DNA of 64,000 nucleotides, taken from Xanthostigma xanthostigma (Eukaryota; Arthropoda; Insecta; Raphidioptera; Raphidiidae). The stretch lies in the NCBI GenBank assembly GCA_963575645.1, contig OY754469.1, positions 49,372,753 through 49,436,752 on the forward strand. Reading direction: 5' to 3'. The position numbers and the translations under genes are program-made. The notes beneath the pieces are model-generated. The model saw nothing but the letters and a program-made list of their open reading frames with translations, had not been told where the DNA came from and made no database searches. Below are positions 46,429-58,440 of this stretch, piece after piece (the stretch's first letter is position 1; each line of letters starts with the position of its first letter).

Positions 46429-46864
46429 TTGACATATGGAAAATTTGAGTTTGAAGGTTCCTCTAGTGCTCACCACAAACGCTCGCATCAAAAAATTCTT
46501 GCACATACTCTGTTAATGATCGTATTGAAAAATAATTGTAATTTATTTAACAAGTTTGTCAGGCAGTTTCCGCAATTATTCAGTTCAAATCAAATACAAC
46601 ATACATACACTACCCGTAATAAATTAAATCATTTAAAAACTAATTTTTCACACCTTTCTGTGACATATAAAGGAACCCGTAACGCTATGATACGGATACA
46701 TAATAAAATCCCTGAAGATATTAAAACTATAGAAAACAATCTAAAATTCAAAAATAAGTTAAAAACACATTTAATAAAAAAAACTTACTATTCCCTGGAA
46801 GAATTCTGTAATTAATGCAACTGGTGACGCTATTTACACATGTATACATGTTTTTTAAATAAAG

Positions 46865-46868
<4 letters not shown>
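46429..46868 (+). pseudogene. LINE reverse transcriptase, C-terminal end
   Basis: An open frame of 128 codons with HTYTTRNKLNHLKTNFSHLS, GTRNAMIRIHNKIPEDIK and LKFKNKLKTHLIKKTYYSLE, the end of a CR1/Jockey-type LINE protein. The stop at 46813 is followed by a 50-nt 3' UTR with AATAAAG and the (TTA)n tail. The 5' part is missing and the start is not a real start codon. Confidence 0.8.

Positions 46869-46913
<45 letters not shown>
46869..46913 (+). repeat. (TTA)n microsatellite, LINE 3' tail
   Basis: About fifteen TTA units immediately after the LINE 3' end. Confidence 0.95.
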
Positions 46914-46915
<2 letters not shown>

Positions 46916-47264
46916 ACTACATGATACAATAACTTTGTACATATTTTCAATACGACTTCTCCACTGTACGCTTAAAATTAAAGTATGTTGTATCTTCAAC
47001 GTTCTCCTATATTTATAAACTAAACATAATACCTATGTGTACAATTACGTAAACTAAAAAACATCTGTTAAAACCATTCACCCCTTTTTGGTTTAAATCT
47101 GCAAAATTCACATACTGTATGCAGTCACTTAGAAAGAGATTGATTTATATTGTGTCGTAAAACATGGATGGTTATTTTGACTTAAATATCTGTGAAAACG
47201 TTGGCCTATTGTTACTTAAAAAAAAATTGGTTGTCTGTAAAGTCGGTTTACGGACGATAGTTTT
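46914..47264. other. Unassigned spacer
   Basis: No gene; the last 35 bp belong to the block shared with family C copy 1. Confidence 0.3.
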
Positions 47265-47802
47265 ACGTGATAACGTATTCCGTAATACATAACCTAAATT
47301 TATATAATAATTATAATAATTCGAATCTATGATATTGCATCTTTCGCTTCAAATTTAGGTAAATTTTATTTATTAAATTACTCACCACCTATAAAAATAA
47401 TTTTTTTTATTAACTTTCTTTCTTTCGTATTTATTTAAGTCTCAAAGATTAACTGTCATACTATTTATAAAACAATTTTTTCACTGTTTATATAAAATTC
47501 CAAAACCTACTTACAATATTTAAGTATTTTCATACGTCAAAAAATTGATTTTTATAATGATAAAATTTGTAAGAAAACGATTTTTTCGAGAGATGAGACC
47601 TAGCTAAAACGATTTTTTGTCCCCCAAAATCCCTTTTCAGTAAATTTCATCCAAATCGTTAGGGCCGTTTTCGAGAAAAGCACGCACAGGGTCAGGCGGA
47701 ACGTTACGAACGTTAGGAACGTTACACTTTTTCGTGCATGCAGCCGGTGTTTTATCAATTTATAAGATTGGTGATTCATCAATTTATAAGACGTTATCAC
47801 GT
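47265..47802. mobile_element. TIR element, family C, copy 2
   Basis: ACGTGATAACGT and ACGTTATCACGT at the ends, inverted relative to 5826-6356 and collinear with it throughout. Confidence 0.75.
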
Positions 47803-48486
47803 CAAAAATACGTAATTCAAAGAAAATAAACCAATATCTTAAAATAAAAATTAAAGTCTCTAACGTACTCCATATGGCCAGTCCGACGTTGCTTAAGCCT
47901 GATCTTAGATTTTCACGCTGCTTCATATACCTACCGATAAATGTTTTACTTCAGAAAAGTCCGCTCTATGACGGCAGTTATTGTATGCTCGTTGCGTCTC
48001 TATATACGTGTATTCCACTCACCTTCCTCTAGTGGCCGAACCTCCAGAATACGGCCCAATAAATATAATATGGCCCACTAAAACACGTGTGCGGGATTGC
48101 CTAACCCACACAAGTACACGTGCTCTTACACTATCACTGTGTGTAGTATACACAAAATTCGTCTCATATAAAGTTGAACGATTGAAAACTGAAATTGCTT
48201 GCTTCGAAGTTTTTCAAATAGTGATTTATCTGTAAAGCTTTTTATGCCTATTTGACTGTGTGTATAATAAAAGGTAAAATCAAAAGTGATTTTTGAACTT
48301 TATATTGTTTCTTTTTAATGATTTACACTCGTAACTGAAAATTAAACACTTAACGAACGTTGAAAATAGGCGCTACAGTACCTACGTTTTAAATAATAAC
48401 TTTTAATGTGGTTGAATCAGAGAAAAAGAGATGGAACAGCGATCGACTGAGGATAATAGCTAAACATGTTATATTAATAATTTATA
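47803..48486. other. Unassigned interval
   Basis: No gene recognised. Confidence 0.3.
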
Positions 48487-49069
48487 CTAGTGTGACCTGT
48501 GCGAATTATTCGCACTAAATAAGTATAATAATTATCACTTTAAAAAAATATTTTTTAAATATGATTGCAGGTATTTAATTCATTTCTAGTTTTACACACT
48601 GCTTATAACGTTCTTCTTTTTGTTGTATTACAACATGAAGCTCAGATGACAGATCGAAGAAATATTTTACTAAAATTGTCATATAGAGGCGCAAGTAGCA
48701 AAAGCGTTGAGCTAAGCCAGATGGCATCATGCAGTATTGCTGTGACGTTGTTCAGCGTTGTCGCTGTTTCAAAATTAAAACCGTCAGATGGCAGTATGCA
48801 GTATTGTGTCTGTTGTATTTCAATATGAAGGTCAGATGACAGATCGAAGTGTTGACGTTGTTTCAAAATTAAAACCGTTAGATGGCAGACGTTGTTCAGC
48901 GTTGCTGTATTTTAATTAATTTATAAAAACAAAAGCAATAATAAATTTTTTAGTTGTCGATGTCAGTAGAGCAAGTAATTATCTGTAAAATGATATATAA
49001 TTTATGTGGAGAAATTGTGAGGGTTATTTTAAAAAGGGAGGCAAACATCTTTAACCTTAGCGTATTAAT
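48487..49069 (-). mobile_element. Helitron-like element, family Hx, copy 2
   Basis: Same ends as at 35126-35712: minus-strand hairpin GTGCGAATAATTCGCAC then CACACTAG/T. Collinear with few differences, including small deletions in the TCAGATGGCAG region. Confidence 0.7.
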
Positions 49070-50148
49070 AATTAATTAAAATATATGATTTGACTATTGT
49101 CCGTTTTGACTAGTGTTTCTAGACCTTGTAAGCCAATTTTCTGGACAGAAGATTAAAAAATTGACATTTTGGTTTTCGAATCAGGACAACTAAAAAAAAG
49201 TGTGTGTGTCAGCTCCGACGCACGACTGGGGTTTACACGCTGTGTAATGTATTCCATTTCATTCTATCGCACGTTAAATCCTATAGATATATATGTTTGT
49301 GTCTTTTGAAGCGGACGAGCGTAACGCCACAATTGAAGCGGTGGAGCGTAACGCCTCACCAATTTACTTTACTATACTCATAAAATTTCCTTATAACTCA
49401 AAATCGTTTCTTAAGGAGTAAACTCCAAAAATTATAACTTATTTTTGTAAGTTAAAATTTAAGATGTTACTTTAAAATGATTAATGCTTAATTTTTTAAG
49501 CACTTTAGTAAATGTTCGATGCTTCATTTTTTAAAAATGAAAGTGCTCTTAGCTGGAATAAATCAAGCATTTATTCGATGCTTTGCCCAACTCTGAGCTA
49601 TGTATAGCAATAAAAGACAAAAAAGGTTGAAAAAGATTGAAACGAAAATAAAACATTTTTTCAATTTCTTTTGATAAAGGATATTTTTGAAAGCAGTAGA
49701 CATACTGTCTTTGTTCTCAAAAATGTCCACGCATTGCAGACCGAATTGTTAAAAAATATAGTAACTTTTCATTAGTTAAAAAGCTCATATATACACAATG
49801 TTGACAAGAGCTGGCTTTAGATAGATCTGGTCCGATATAACACCCTAGGCATGTCAAACAAGTATTTCAAAGTACAATGTAATACAAAGTTCAAAATAAC
49901 CATACTTTATGAAACACAGAAAAGAAAAGTAATTAAAATGTGCTAAGGATAAACATTTTTTCGATTTATTATATCTAATTTTACTTTACGCACTTGGGTT
50001 AGAAACGGTATCCAAAAACTATTCATACCTACTACTAGGGCAGTAACTAGCTTTTTTAGGTCGCTGGGCAAAACTTCGTCACTGGGGCCCCCTACACTAA
50101 GCTTAATGAATTAAATAAAGCTATTTAATTGCCCAAAATTATAGTTTT
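49070..50148. other. Unassigned interval
   Basis: No gene. CACTGGGGCCCCCTACACT near 50080 resembles the end of a hAT derivative. Confidence 0.3.
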
Positions 50149-50248
50149 TACGAATTTTCGATCAGGTCACGTGTCCTGACGCGAGAACATTTTTTACCCA
50201 TTACAAAAAAAGTGTACAACGCCGCTAAAGAAGTTTTCACTTCAAAAC
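50149..50248 (+). repeat. Single unit of the 86-bp repeat plus element end
   Basis: ATCAGGTCACGTGTCCTGAC and AACGCCGCTAAAGAAG, as at the right end of the array at 6748-7248. Confidence 0.85.
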
Positions 50249-51346
50249 TTAATAACGCGTATTTTTGTTGTTCTTTTTTTAGCTCTTATTTTCGGACAGG
50301 TTCCAAGAGAGTTGTTGAAAGACGAACAGTTTTTTAAAAATATATAATGCGATTTTTTTCGATCTTTCTGCCTCCTCCTTCCGTTTGGACCCTGGACACG
50401 TGCCCCTGTGTTCAATAGCTAACCATAAAAATTGTTTCCAATTTATCTAATCTTATTTTTTTGTGTTTGACATGCCTGTAAAGTATCTCTAGTAATCCGC
50501 GTGTACTTATTAATACAACGTATTATATCATAGTACAATTTATTATAGTACGATAGTCAACAGGAAAACGGTAATGTAATGACTTCCTTTTTTTAAAAAA
50601 AACTACCGAACGGATTTTCATACGGTTTTCACTAATAGAAAAAGCGATAAAGGGGGAAGGTTTAACTATGACCAAGGGCGTAGATTTTTTAAGGGGGGGG
50701 GGTTAAAGCAAAAAATCAATTTTTTTAAGTTTTATTATTACGAATAAAAAGTATAGCTTACGCCAAAAGAAAAGCTCTTGTTTTACTAACCTGAAAGTTT
50801 GTCTTGTGTATTAGTTGAAGAGAAAAAAAAGGGTCCTTTTCATTGCGTTTCTATATAGGAACATTATCTCTAATACGGGACACGGGGCTCTAATGCACGC
50901 CTGACGATTGGTCCCTAATTATATGCACCCGGGTGAAACCGGGACGGGCCGCCAGTACTGTATAATGTCGTCTGACAGAAAAATATGTAAACAAAAATAT
51001 ATCCTATTCGTATCGTGCTAGAAACATTGTTGTACAGTGATACCAACTGCAAACAATTACTGGTACAACTAAAAGACACTGGTCATATAAAAATTGTATC
51101 AACGTTTTACAATAGGACTGGTGGAATGTTTTCACATTCGACATGACATAAAATGTTCCACTGAGTCCAGATTAAAATTATTGCAATACAACGACGTAAA
51201 AATTATAAACTTTACGACTCGACTCGCAACGAAAATTCGTTCAATTCTTCGTAACAAAAATATTACTTTATTCGATTTACTTTTAACCAACAACGATTGT
51301 TTATAAAAAAATATTGCCTGTCCACAATATACGTGGGGCTTGCAAT
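50249..51346. other. Interval with decayed elements and one open stretch
   Basis: 50672-50760 is a partial relative of the MITE at 26060 (CAAGGGCGTAGATTTTTT then a G run). 50905-50957 ends ACCGGGACGGGCCGCCAGT, a Helitron 3'-end remnant. A 70-codon open stretch at 51094-51306 starts at a non-ATG codon and is not recognised. Confidence 0.45.
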
Positions 51347-51640
51347 ATCACAAATAACTTTTTCTTCATGCCGCGGTCGAAAGTACGTACTTCCGGCATC
51401 AGTTTTAAGGCAGAAAGTCTACCATTTATGCATTGGTGGGATTAGAAGTACGTACTTTCGACCGGCTATAAAGAAAAAATAGTTATCATGTACACCGCCA
51501 GCCAATAGCCGTGAACAGCTGTCATTCGTGTTTTACGTATAGCGTCACAGCTGCTTGTTTGGAATTTATCTTATGTAATTAATTAATTTAAATTAATAAG
51601 TGTATTTTCGACCGAGCTATGAAGGAAAATTGTATACACC
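51347..51640 (-). repeat. Dispersed repeat, family G, copy 3
   Basis: CGAAAGTACGTACTTCCGGC, GCATTGGTGGGATTAGAAG and GAACAGCTGTCATTCGTG as in the other copies. Confidence 0.7.
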
Positions 51641-51658
51641 TGACATTATAAATCTCTG

Positions 51659-51895
51659 TTATGCAACTTTCCCCAACTCTGTACACCATGTCATATAAGA
51701 TTGGACAGTAAATGTAAACGGCCATCTTTGTAGGTTCTGCATATACTCAAATGTGTTGGAAATTTTATTGCATTCGACCGGACAATGATTGTTATTGGGT
51801 GCTACAGCTACATCCCTTGGCACAAATCGACAAGAAATTATTGCGTTATATTCGTTTCGCATTTTCTCATCACTGTACAACGTTGCACAATTCAT
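51659..51895 (-). CDS. Unassigned small open frame, 78 aa
   Basis: It has a true ATG (51895) and a clear stop, and its composition looks protein-like (MNCATLYSDEKMRNEYNAII, CPVECNKISNTFEYMQNLQR). No family recognised; no signal peptide. It lies next to a family G repeat. It could be a real short exon, a transposon fragment or chance. Confidence 0.25.
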   Translation of the reverse strand: MNCATLYSDEKMRNEYNAIISCRFVPRDVAVAPNNNHCPVECNKISNTFEYMQNLQRWPFTFTVQSYMTWCTELGKVA

Positions 51896-52009
51896 TGTAA
51901 AATTGCTTTATTTTTATTTCGATTTTAAAATACACATTCATTTTTAACCATTTTTAAGATTCTCCATTCGATTGTATTTTTTTTTGTATGTCTATCCGTC
52001 CATATCTTC
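51896..52009. other. Short spacer
   Basis: No feature. Confidence 0.3.
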
Positions 52010-52646
52010 AACCTTGATGTTAGCTGCGATGCAGGCATCGACTGTTATGTTTCATGATGCAAGTAGCAGTGTGTATATTACTGAATCACGTATTTGGCAT
52101 CAGTTGAAGCTTGCAGCGATGCAGAGTCTGGAATCCTATTTCGGTCGGCGAGCTACGACGCCGAGTCGGTGATGCTGATACAAGTTTCAGCGTTTATAGA
52201 ATTTTAGAGGTGACTTTGTTGTTTCTGTGTGTAAATTCCATGATGGAAAGTGATCGTGTATTTTGGGAAGAGTCCATAAACATTTATCATCTGCATACGT
52301 ATCTTTGGAATACAAATGTACTTTTAGCTCTTCCAATAAATTTGCATTTGAATAACGTTTTATTTCTATAAACCATCTTTTTGACCATTTCCTTTTTGAT
52401 TTACTTTTTCTTTTATGTAGTATAAAGAGTGCCCAAACTACTGCTAATCAAACTGGTGTTGGTAAAACGTACCTCATTTTATTCGTCAAGCACTAGGTAC
52501 CTAGAAAATAACTTACCCCTACTGTTCTTGTGTTGCATGATCATCGAGTCGATTCAGGCATTGCAATAGTTTTCGATTTAAGTAGGCGTTTATGCAACTT
52601 CATGTAATATTAGAGTCGATTCCTGCATCGCAGCTAGCATCAAGGT
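52010..52646. mobile_element. TIR element of about 640 bp
   Basis: TTGATGTTAGCTGCGATGCA at the left and TGCATCGCAGCTAGCATCAA at the right, continuing into GGCATCGACT/AGTCGATTCC. Subterminal GCAGCGATGCAGAGTC repeats the theme. No transposase. Confidence 0.8.
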
Positions 52647-52651
52647 GTGTA

Positions 52652-52796
52652 GACCGCTTTAGGTTATAACGACTTTTCGGTTATAGCGACATAACACTTA
52701 AATCCCTTGAATTTAAAGTATACTTTTCTATCTATATAACCACTTCCGGATATATGTGGTCCCTTCATTGTCGCTATAACCGAAATGCACTGTACT
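52652..52796. repeat. pogo-like MITE fragment
   Basis: GGTTATAACGACTTTTCGGT and GTCGCTATAACCGAAATGCA are inverted relatives, the type of terminal sequence seen in pogo/Tigger derivatives. Confidence 0.55.
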
Positions 52797-52919
52797 TTAT
52801 TTTTGTAAATTAAATTTTTAAGTTTCTTTACGCCAAAAATAGTGAATTTCTGTATTTTATTTGAAAAAAATAAAATAAAACGGTGTAAAAATAAGCACAC
52901 AAAAGAGACTGCAAACGAT

Positions 52920-52924
<5 letters not shown>

Positions 52925-53004
<80 letters not shown>
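52925..53004. repeat. (TA)n microsatellite, about 40 units
   Basis: Uninterrupted TA for about 80 bp, flanked by CGATATATA and TAGATAAG. Confidence 0.95.
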
Positions 53005-53006
<2 letters not shown>

Positions 53007-54355
53007 TAAGATCGAATTTATTATCCGTGCACTGAGTTTATCGATAACCGTATCAATACATTATTACAATTGTCATATTCCCGTTTTCCTGCCAGCCTCC
53101 CTACAATGTGAACTAAGACTGTATTCAACTGTTTCCTGTGCCGGAATTCACCATTTCATGCTACTTAAATATCATCTCGTAACATATTATTTATTATACA
53201 AGGTATAATACTATAATAACGTTACTGTTATACATAGCGTGTTAAATGAAGCACAATATAATATGAATTTTGTAATCTCATATTTTAAATAGATTGCTAT
53301 TGCACATTATAAATGAAATAACTCCAGCGCACTGAATGCAGCAACCGTGGATATCCGTTCCTCAGTAAACTCTCCGTTCTACATTTTTTCAAGATAAATA
53401 ATTGATGAAATATCTTACGATCATTAATCACATTGATTTATGAAATATTAAAATAAAAAATCGTTGGAGATATTTTCAAAAAAGTCTCAACTATAGGTAG
53501 TTTGTCTTCTTTGGGGTACAGTAATAAAAGAAAGCCCTGGGGTATTCCCTTAAGATATGATTTTGATCCATTGTACGTTTTAGCCAATCCGGACATCTAA
53601 AATTCGTCTAAATTTGTCGAAATTTTGTATTCTATTTTTTTTTTCGTTAAGACAATAGCGCACAAGTAAACATATAGAAAAATGTTAATGAAGTCAATGA
53701 AAGCTTTTCAATAAACCAACCACAAATACAATATTTATAGATATGAAGATGTCAAAAATGCAGTGCATCTGGACAATATTTACTTTTTAAAAATAAATGC
53801 ATTAAATAACCCCGTATAGTATGTGAACAGGTAAGTCATATTTATTTTCATAAAAAGACAAATATTATCCAAGACACTCAAACAACATTACTGTCAAGAA
53901 TCCAAAAAACGAATTGAAGAAAAAATTAGTTATGATAAACAAATGTCAGCTCATTAATGCGACAAGCTTGGGTTAGCCTGGTCTTAATTTTACATTTCAT
54001 CAACCCAAATGTACTCAGTATGTTATTGGTTATGATGTGGTGGCGGAGCCCTATATCATACCGGAAGACAAATATTGACTGTTTGTCAATACAGCAGTAA
54101 AACATAAGTCAGGACACCAACTGGTGTCTGCCCGTTGGAATGGTGGTCTAGCTGTTGCAGGAAGTGACATCATTTCTGCGTAGTCTTGCTCTTTTTATGT
54201 AATATATAGAGCAGTATCTCATGCAATCGACTACAATTTGTGTAGATTGGCTGGAATGTCCACATTTCTGCAATAAGAAGCCAACAAATAGCAAGAAATA
54301 ATTTAAAAAAATAAAGACTGTGTATTTTAGTAGAAGTTTTGTTCCAAAAATTTGT
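53005..54355. other. Unassigned interval
   Basis: A stretch near 53990-54180 is closer to coding composition (GATGTGGTGGCGGAGCCCTA) but has no extended frame. Confidence 0.3.
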
Positions 54356-54512
54356 ATTGAAGGAGATTTATTTGGTTGAGGAACAATTGAAAAAAAAGCT
54401 TTACCAGAATATCGCTTGTGGCCATATGTTTTTCGAAACGTTGGCCACAAGCGATACTCTAGTAACGCTTATTTTTCAATTGTTCCTCAACCAAATAAAT
54501 CTCCATCAATAC
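54356..54512. repeat. Foldback, family H
   Basis: GAAGGAGATTTATTTGGTTG and CAACCAAATAAATCTCCATC are inverted; the inner arms CGCTTGTGGCCA/TGGCCACAAGCG pair around TATGTTTTTCGAAACGT. One arm of the same family lies at 18117-18215. Confidence 0.8.
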
Positions 54513-55089
54513 TGTGTATTTTACACTACACACTACAAAAATAAAACTTTTAAATTTGGATTCTTATTTATTTTAAATTAAAAATTCTAAAAGAAAAACT
54601 ATTCCAAATTAATTTATTAAAATATTTATTAATATAGGGAAAGGGTTAAGACACATGTCCACGGTTTCCCACAGTTAATTTTGTTACATATTTTAATTTT
54701 ATATCATTTAAATTACCGAAAAAAATCTTGTAAGCAATTGTTTTTGTATCATTTTTTGGAATACTGACATAATTTAAAACTACTAAAAAAAATCAAAATC
54801 GGAGCTCTTCTTGAGGACTTCGAAGTAAAAGGCTTCATTGGCGCGACCTTAGGACAAAACCAAATTAGTTGAATTTATTAGATTTGTTGAAAGAAATATA
54901 GTGACGTAAATTATATTTAGCAGTATTTCATTTGTACAAACAAAACAATCTAGACTAACCAATAACAGTATATAGTATAAATCTGAAAATACAAGCAGAT
55001 ATAAATTGATATTTGTAAATTGAATCCTATAGCTGTTAAACTGAAAAAAAAAAACTATTTTTAACAAAACTTGAACCTACCTCTAAAAG
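54513..55089. other. Spacer holding a shared block
   Basis: 54786-54847 is the inverted counterpart of 10141-10206. Otherwise nothing seen. Confidence 0.4.
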
Positions 55090-55229
55090 GGGTCATTAAA
55101 GAGCGTAAAATAACCGTTTTGAGGTCGGAACCAGTTTTATATACCTAAGTACCATAAAACGTGATCGGTGATAGTAATAAAAATGGTGCGATCTCAAAAC
55201 GTTGTTATTTACGCTTTTTAGTGAGACTT
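55090..55229. repeat. Small TIR element
   Basis: CATTAAAGAGCGTAAAATAA and TTATTTACGCTTTTTAGTGA, followed inward by CCGTTTTGAG/CTCAAAACG, are inverted. Confidence 0.7.
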
Positions 55230-56342
55230 TTTTGAAGGAAGTTCAATCTTTTTTTTAAGTATATTTTAAATTTTTATTTTTTTATAAAAATAGTTGATAA
55301 TAATAACTTTTATTGTGAACAAATTAATTATTATAATAGAACCGAATTCTGGAACATTCTTTAAGTAGTTCTAAAGTTTGTTCATAAAAGTTTGTTCAAT
55401 ATTATCTTTAATATTCACTTTAAAATGAATTAAAATACAATATTTACATAATGTTTGCTAAAGTTCGTTGCAGAACAATCAATGAGACGAACGAAACTGA
55501 TTGTTCCAAGTTCTTTAGATTTAATTAATAAAATGGTCGATGCTTTTTTCAACAGTATACTGATTGAATATCGATATGACGTGACAAATTTTACAAATAA
55601 AATTTAAAAGTGAGTTAACGTAGCTTTGTAAAGTTAAAATTATTTCGAGATAATAATTTTTCGAACTGTATCTAGTGCGCACTGCATTCTTCTGAAGTTT
55701 CAAAAATAATGACTCTACCGTCTTTATTTTTTTTTATATTTATCTTGACGTTTGTCAAGTTAAATCCTAGACTATGTATGAAATACATTCAGCCAAGTGA
55801 CTGCGCTTGCGCCAAGTTTATTTCCCTTTGCAAATTTCATCAAAAATGAAAAATGAAATGGAAAACTGAAAATTTCGGATCTCTTTATAGACCTTCTTGT
55901 ATATTAAGAGCTCTGATAATATATTGCTGTCGTCCAATCTACCAAAAACATTGTGTACGATGTGAAAGTAGCAACCGCTAACAGACAAATACAAACTCCC
56001 CACATGTACAGGTAACGTAGAGGCATGTGTCAGATCACAAACGGATTTATAATCAAAGAGGATTTACTTATAGGTTATTATTTATAATGTTGGTAGCAGT
56101 GCGCGCAATACCGAAGCACCGGAGATGGCAGCCCTGTCTACGGCTCATGTTATGCATTCAAACTTTATATATTATATACCTACCATACACAGTACTACGT
56201 AAATATACCGGGTGAGAAGCGAAAAATTTTTGGTCATACTATAGACATGGATTTTCGGAAAACCGTTTTTTTTTTTTTGGATAATCGAACTGTATTGATT
56301 CGCACATACTGTATATTTATGGACAGGTGAATGAAAAACATA
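55230..56342. other. Unassigned interval
   Basis: No gene. TACCGGGTGAGAAGCGAAA near 56207 looks like an old element end. Confidence 0.3.
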
Positions 56343-57024
56343 CTATCGGTCCCGCCCGGTTTCATCCGGGTGCAAATGAACGAATGGGGAAGGAAGGGAC
56401 ATGAGTACGCACATTCATCTTAGTTTACCGAGATGAATGTTGTGTCCAAACTTTATAATGATTGACGTTACCGTTCAAAAGTTTTTGTCGTTAAAAAGCA
56501 GTATTTATATTTTTTTTAAGTAATAAATTTCTTTTAATATAATAAATATTTAATTGAAAACACTGTAGGAAAATTATTTTTATATAGTTTTTATATTTGT
56601 AACAGTTTTCAAATGAGCTATTAATTAAATTTATTTAATTTTAATTAGTCGTAATAAAATTTAAAAAAATTGAAATGTAAGGCTTAGAAGAAAGCAATGT
56701 AGAAAATAAAAGAAAAATAAAAATATATTCGCCGATGCGGGGCTTGAACTCTAGGCCCTGGCATTAAGAGTCTTACATTCTACCGACTGAGCTATCCGGG
56801 CTTGTAAACTTCACCCGCTAATATTGCAATATTTAGTTAAGGCATTCCACCTGATAATATTTGTCGGACGGACTAATTTTGAGATACATCTTGCAACATT
56901 TTTTATTGATGTTCCGCTCCAATTGGTCGTAGCGTAATATTATATAGCCTATAGCCTTCCTCGATAAATGGCCTATCCAACAAAACAAACAAACAAACTC
57001 TTCAGCTTTATATATTAGTATAGA
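56343..57024 (-). mobile_element. Helitron copy 3, with tRNA-Lys-derived insert
   Basis: On the minus strand it starts TCTATACTAATATATAAAGC after A and ends GGGCGGGACCGATAG before T (CTAG has become ATAG). It contains the tRNA-Lys-like segment in the same relative place as copy 1. Confidence 0.8.
56730..56801 (-). tRNA. tRNA-Lys(CTT)-derived sequence in Helitron copy 3
   Basis: Minus strand GCCCGGATAGCTCAGTCGGT, the anticodon loop ACTCTTAAT (anticodon CTT retained) and TTCAAGCCCCGCATCGGCG. D and T arms are recognisable; the acceptor ends pair only partly. Closer to a real tRNA-Lys than the copy at 32504-32576, but still likely a relic. Confidence 0.7.
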
Positions 57025-57059
57025 TATTTAATGATAAACGTTAATTGTTACTGTTTTAT

Positions 57060-57190
57060 TACAAATAGTATATTACCACAAGGGCCGATAGTTTGATATC
57101 TTACACTGCGCGCTATGATACCCGAGGCAAAGCCGAGAGCATCATGAAACTTTCGGTCCTTGTGGTGTAATAAACTATTTTTCATATTAA
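57060..57190. repeat. Dispersed repeat, family G, palindromic end (copy 4)
   Basis: ACCACAAGGGCCGATAGTTT and AAACTTTCGGTCCTTGTGGT are inverted around TTACACTGCGCGC ... CGAGAGCATCATG. Same palindromic end as in copies 1 and 5. Confidence 0.7.
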
Positions 57191-57511
57191 CAATCGTCAC
57201 CAAGTAGTAGCAGTCATCTGTTTCAACTAAGATACTGCCAGACGAATTTTTTTTTTTAAATAAATTTGCATATTCAAAGGTACAACAAGTACAGTACAGA
57301 CTGTAGACGAATTGAGACAAGATCAGAGGAGTAGAGAATCAGTGCGCCGATCAGAGAGGACGTCGCGGCGCACTGTTGACTGTGTTGAGTCGGTGTACAG
57401 TTAGTCGAATTACAAGCAACGTTGAATGCGACGCCGGTATTCACCGCCGGTAACATGTGGATATACGAGGGCTGTGTCAATTCACGGTCTGGTCTGATTT
57501 TTATAATTAAT
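57191..57511. other. Unassigned spacer
   Basis: GC-richer near 57340-57460 without a credible gene. Confidence 0.3.
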
Positions 57512-57730
57512 AAAATATAGTTTAAAAAAAACTAAAAAACACGCTTTATATCGGACTAAAAAGTAAAAAATAATTGTTTTAAAATAAGCTTAAAAAGCGT
57601 TGGGCGCTCGATGTACGAAAATGTGGAACAAAGCGCCCCACGCTTTTTAAGCTTATTTTAAAACAATTATTTTTTACTTTTTAGTCCGATATAAAGCGTG
57701 TTTTTTAGTTTTTTTTAAACTATATTTTAT
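57512..57730. repeat. Foldback with 90-bp arms
   Basis: ACACGCTTTATATCGGACTA and TAGTCCGATATAAAGCGTGT are perfect complements, as are AAGCTTAAAAAGCGTTGGGC-like inner parts. Loop of about 35 bp. Confidence 0.9.
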
Positions 57731-57744
57731 TTTTCACTTTTTTA

Positions 57745-58360
57745 GTTTGAGGATCTATAAAAGAATTTATTAATCCTGGGGGTCCTAATAAGGATAATGG
57801 GAAACTGTTATCAAATTATTGCATTGTCATCGGTCCTTGATACGTATGCAAAGTTTCAAATTAATCAGACTTCGGGAAATTGGTGAAAATAAAGCGTTTA
57901 CTACAGAGGATCTATAAAAGAATTTATTAATCCTGGGGGTCCTAATAAGGATAATGGGAAACTGTTATCAAATTATTGCATTGTCATCGGTCCTTGATAC
58001 GTATGCAAAGTTTCAAATTAATCAGACTTCGGGAAATTGGTGAAAATTATGCTCAAAGATTTAAAAGAATTTATTAATCCTGGGGGTCCTAATAAGGATA
58101 ATGGGAAACTGTTATCAAATTATTGCATTGTCATCGGTCCTTGATACGTATGCAAAGTTTCAAATTAATCAGACTTCGGGAAATTGGTGAAAATTATGCT
58201 CAAAGATTTAAAAGAATTTATTAATCCTGGGGGTCCTAATAAGGATAATGGGAAACTGTTATCAAATTATTGCATTGTCATCGGTCCTTGATACGTATGC
58301 AAAGTTTCAAATTAATCAGACTTCGGGAAATTGGTGAAAATTATGCTCAAAGATTCCGTT
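57745..58360 (+). repeat. Tandem repeat, four units of 147-157 bp
   Basis: AATTTATTAATCCTGGGGGT starts at 57764, 57921, 58068 and 58215. The first spacing is 157 and the next two are 147. The array is followed by TTCCGTTACGGACATACATA, a transposon-type tail, so this looks like an element end that expanded. Confidence 0.95.
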
Positions 58361-58440
58361 ACGGACATACATACATAGTTAGTTACATACATAGTTACAA
58401 CCCAAACTAATATAAAGCGTTTAAAAACATCATTATAATA

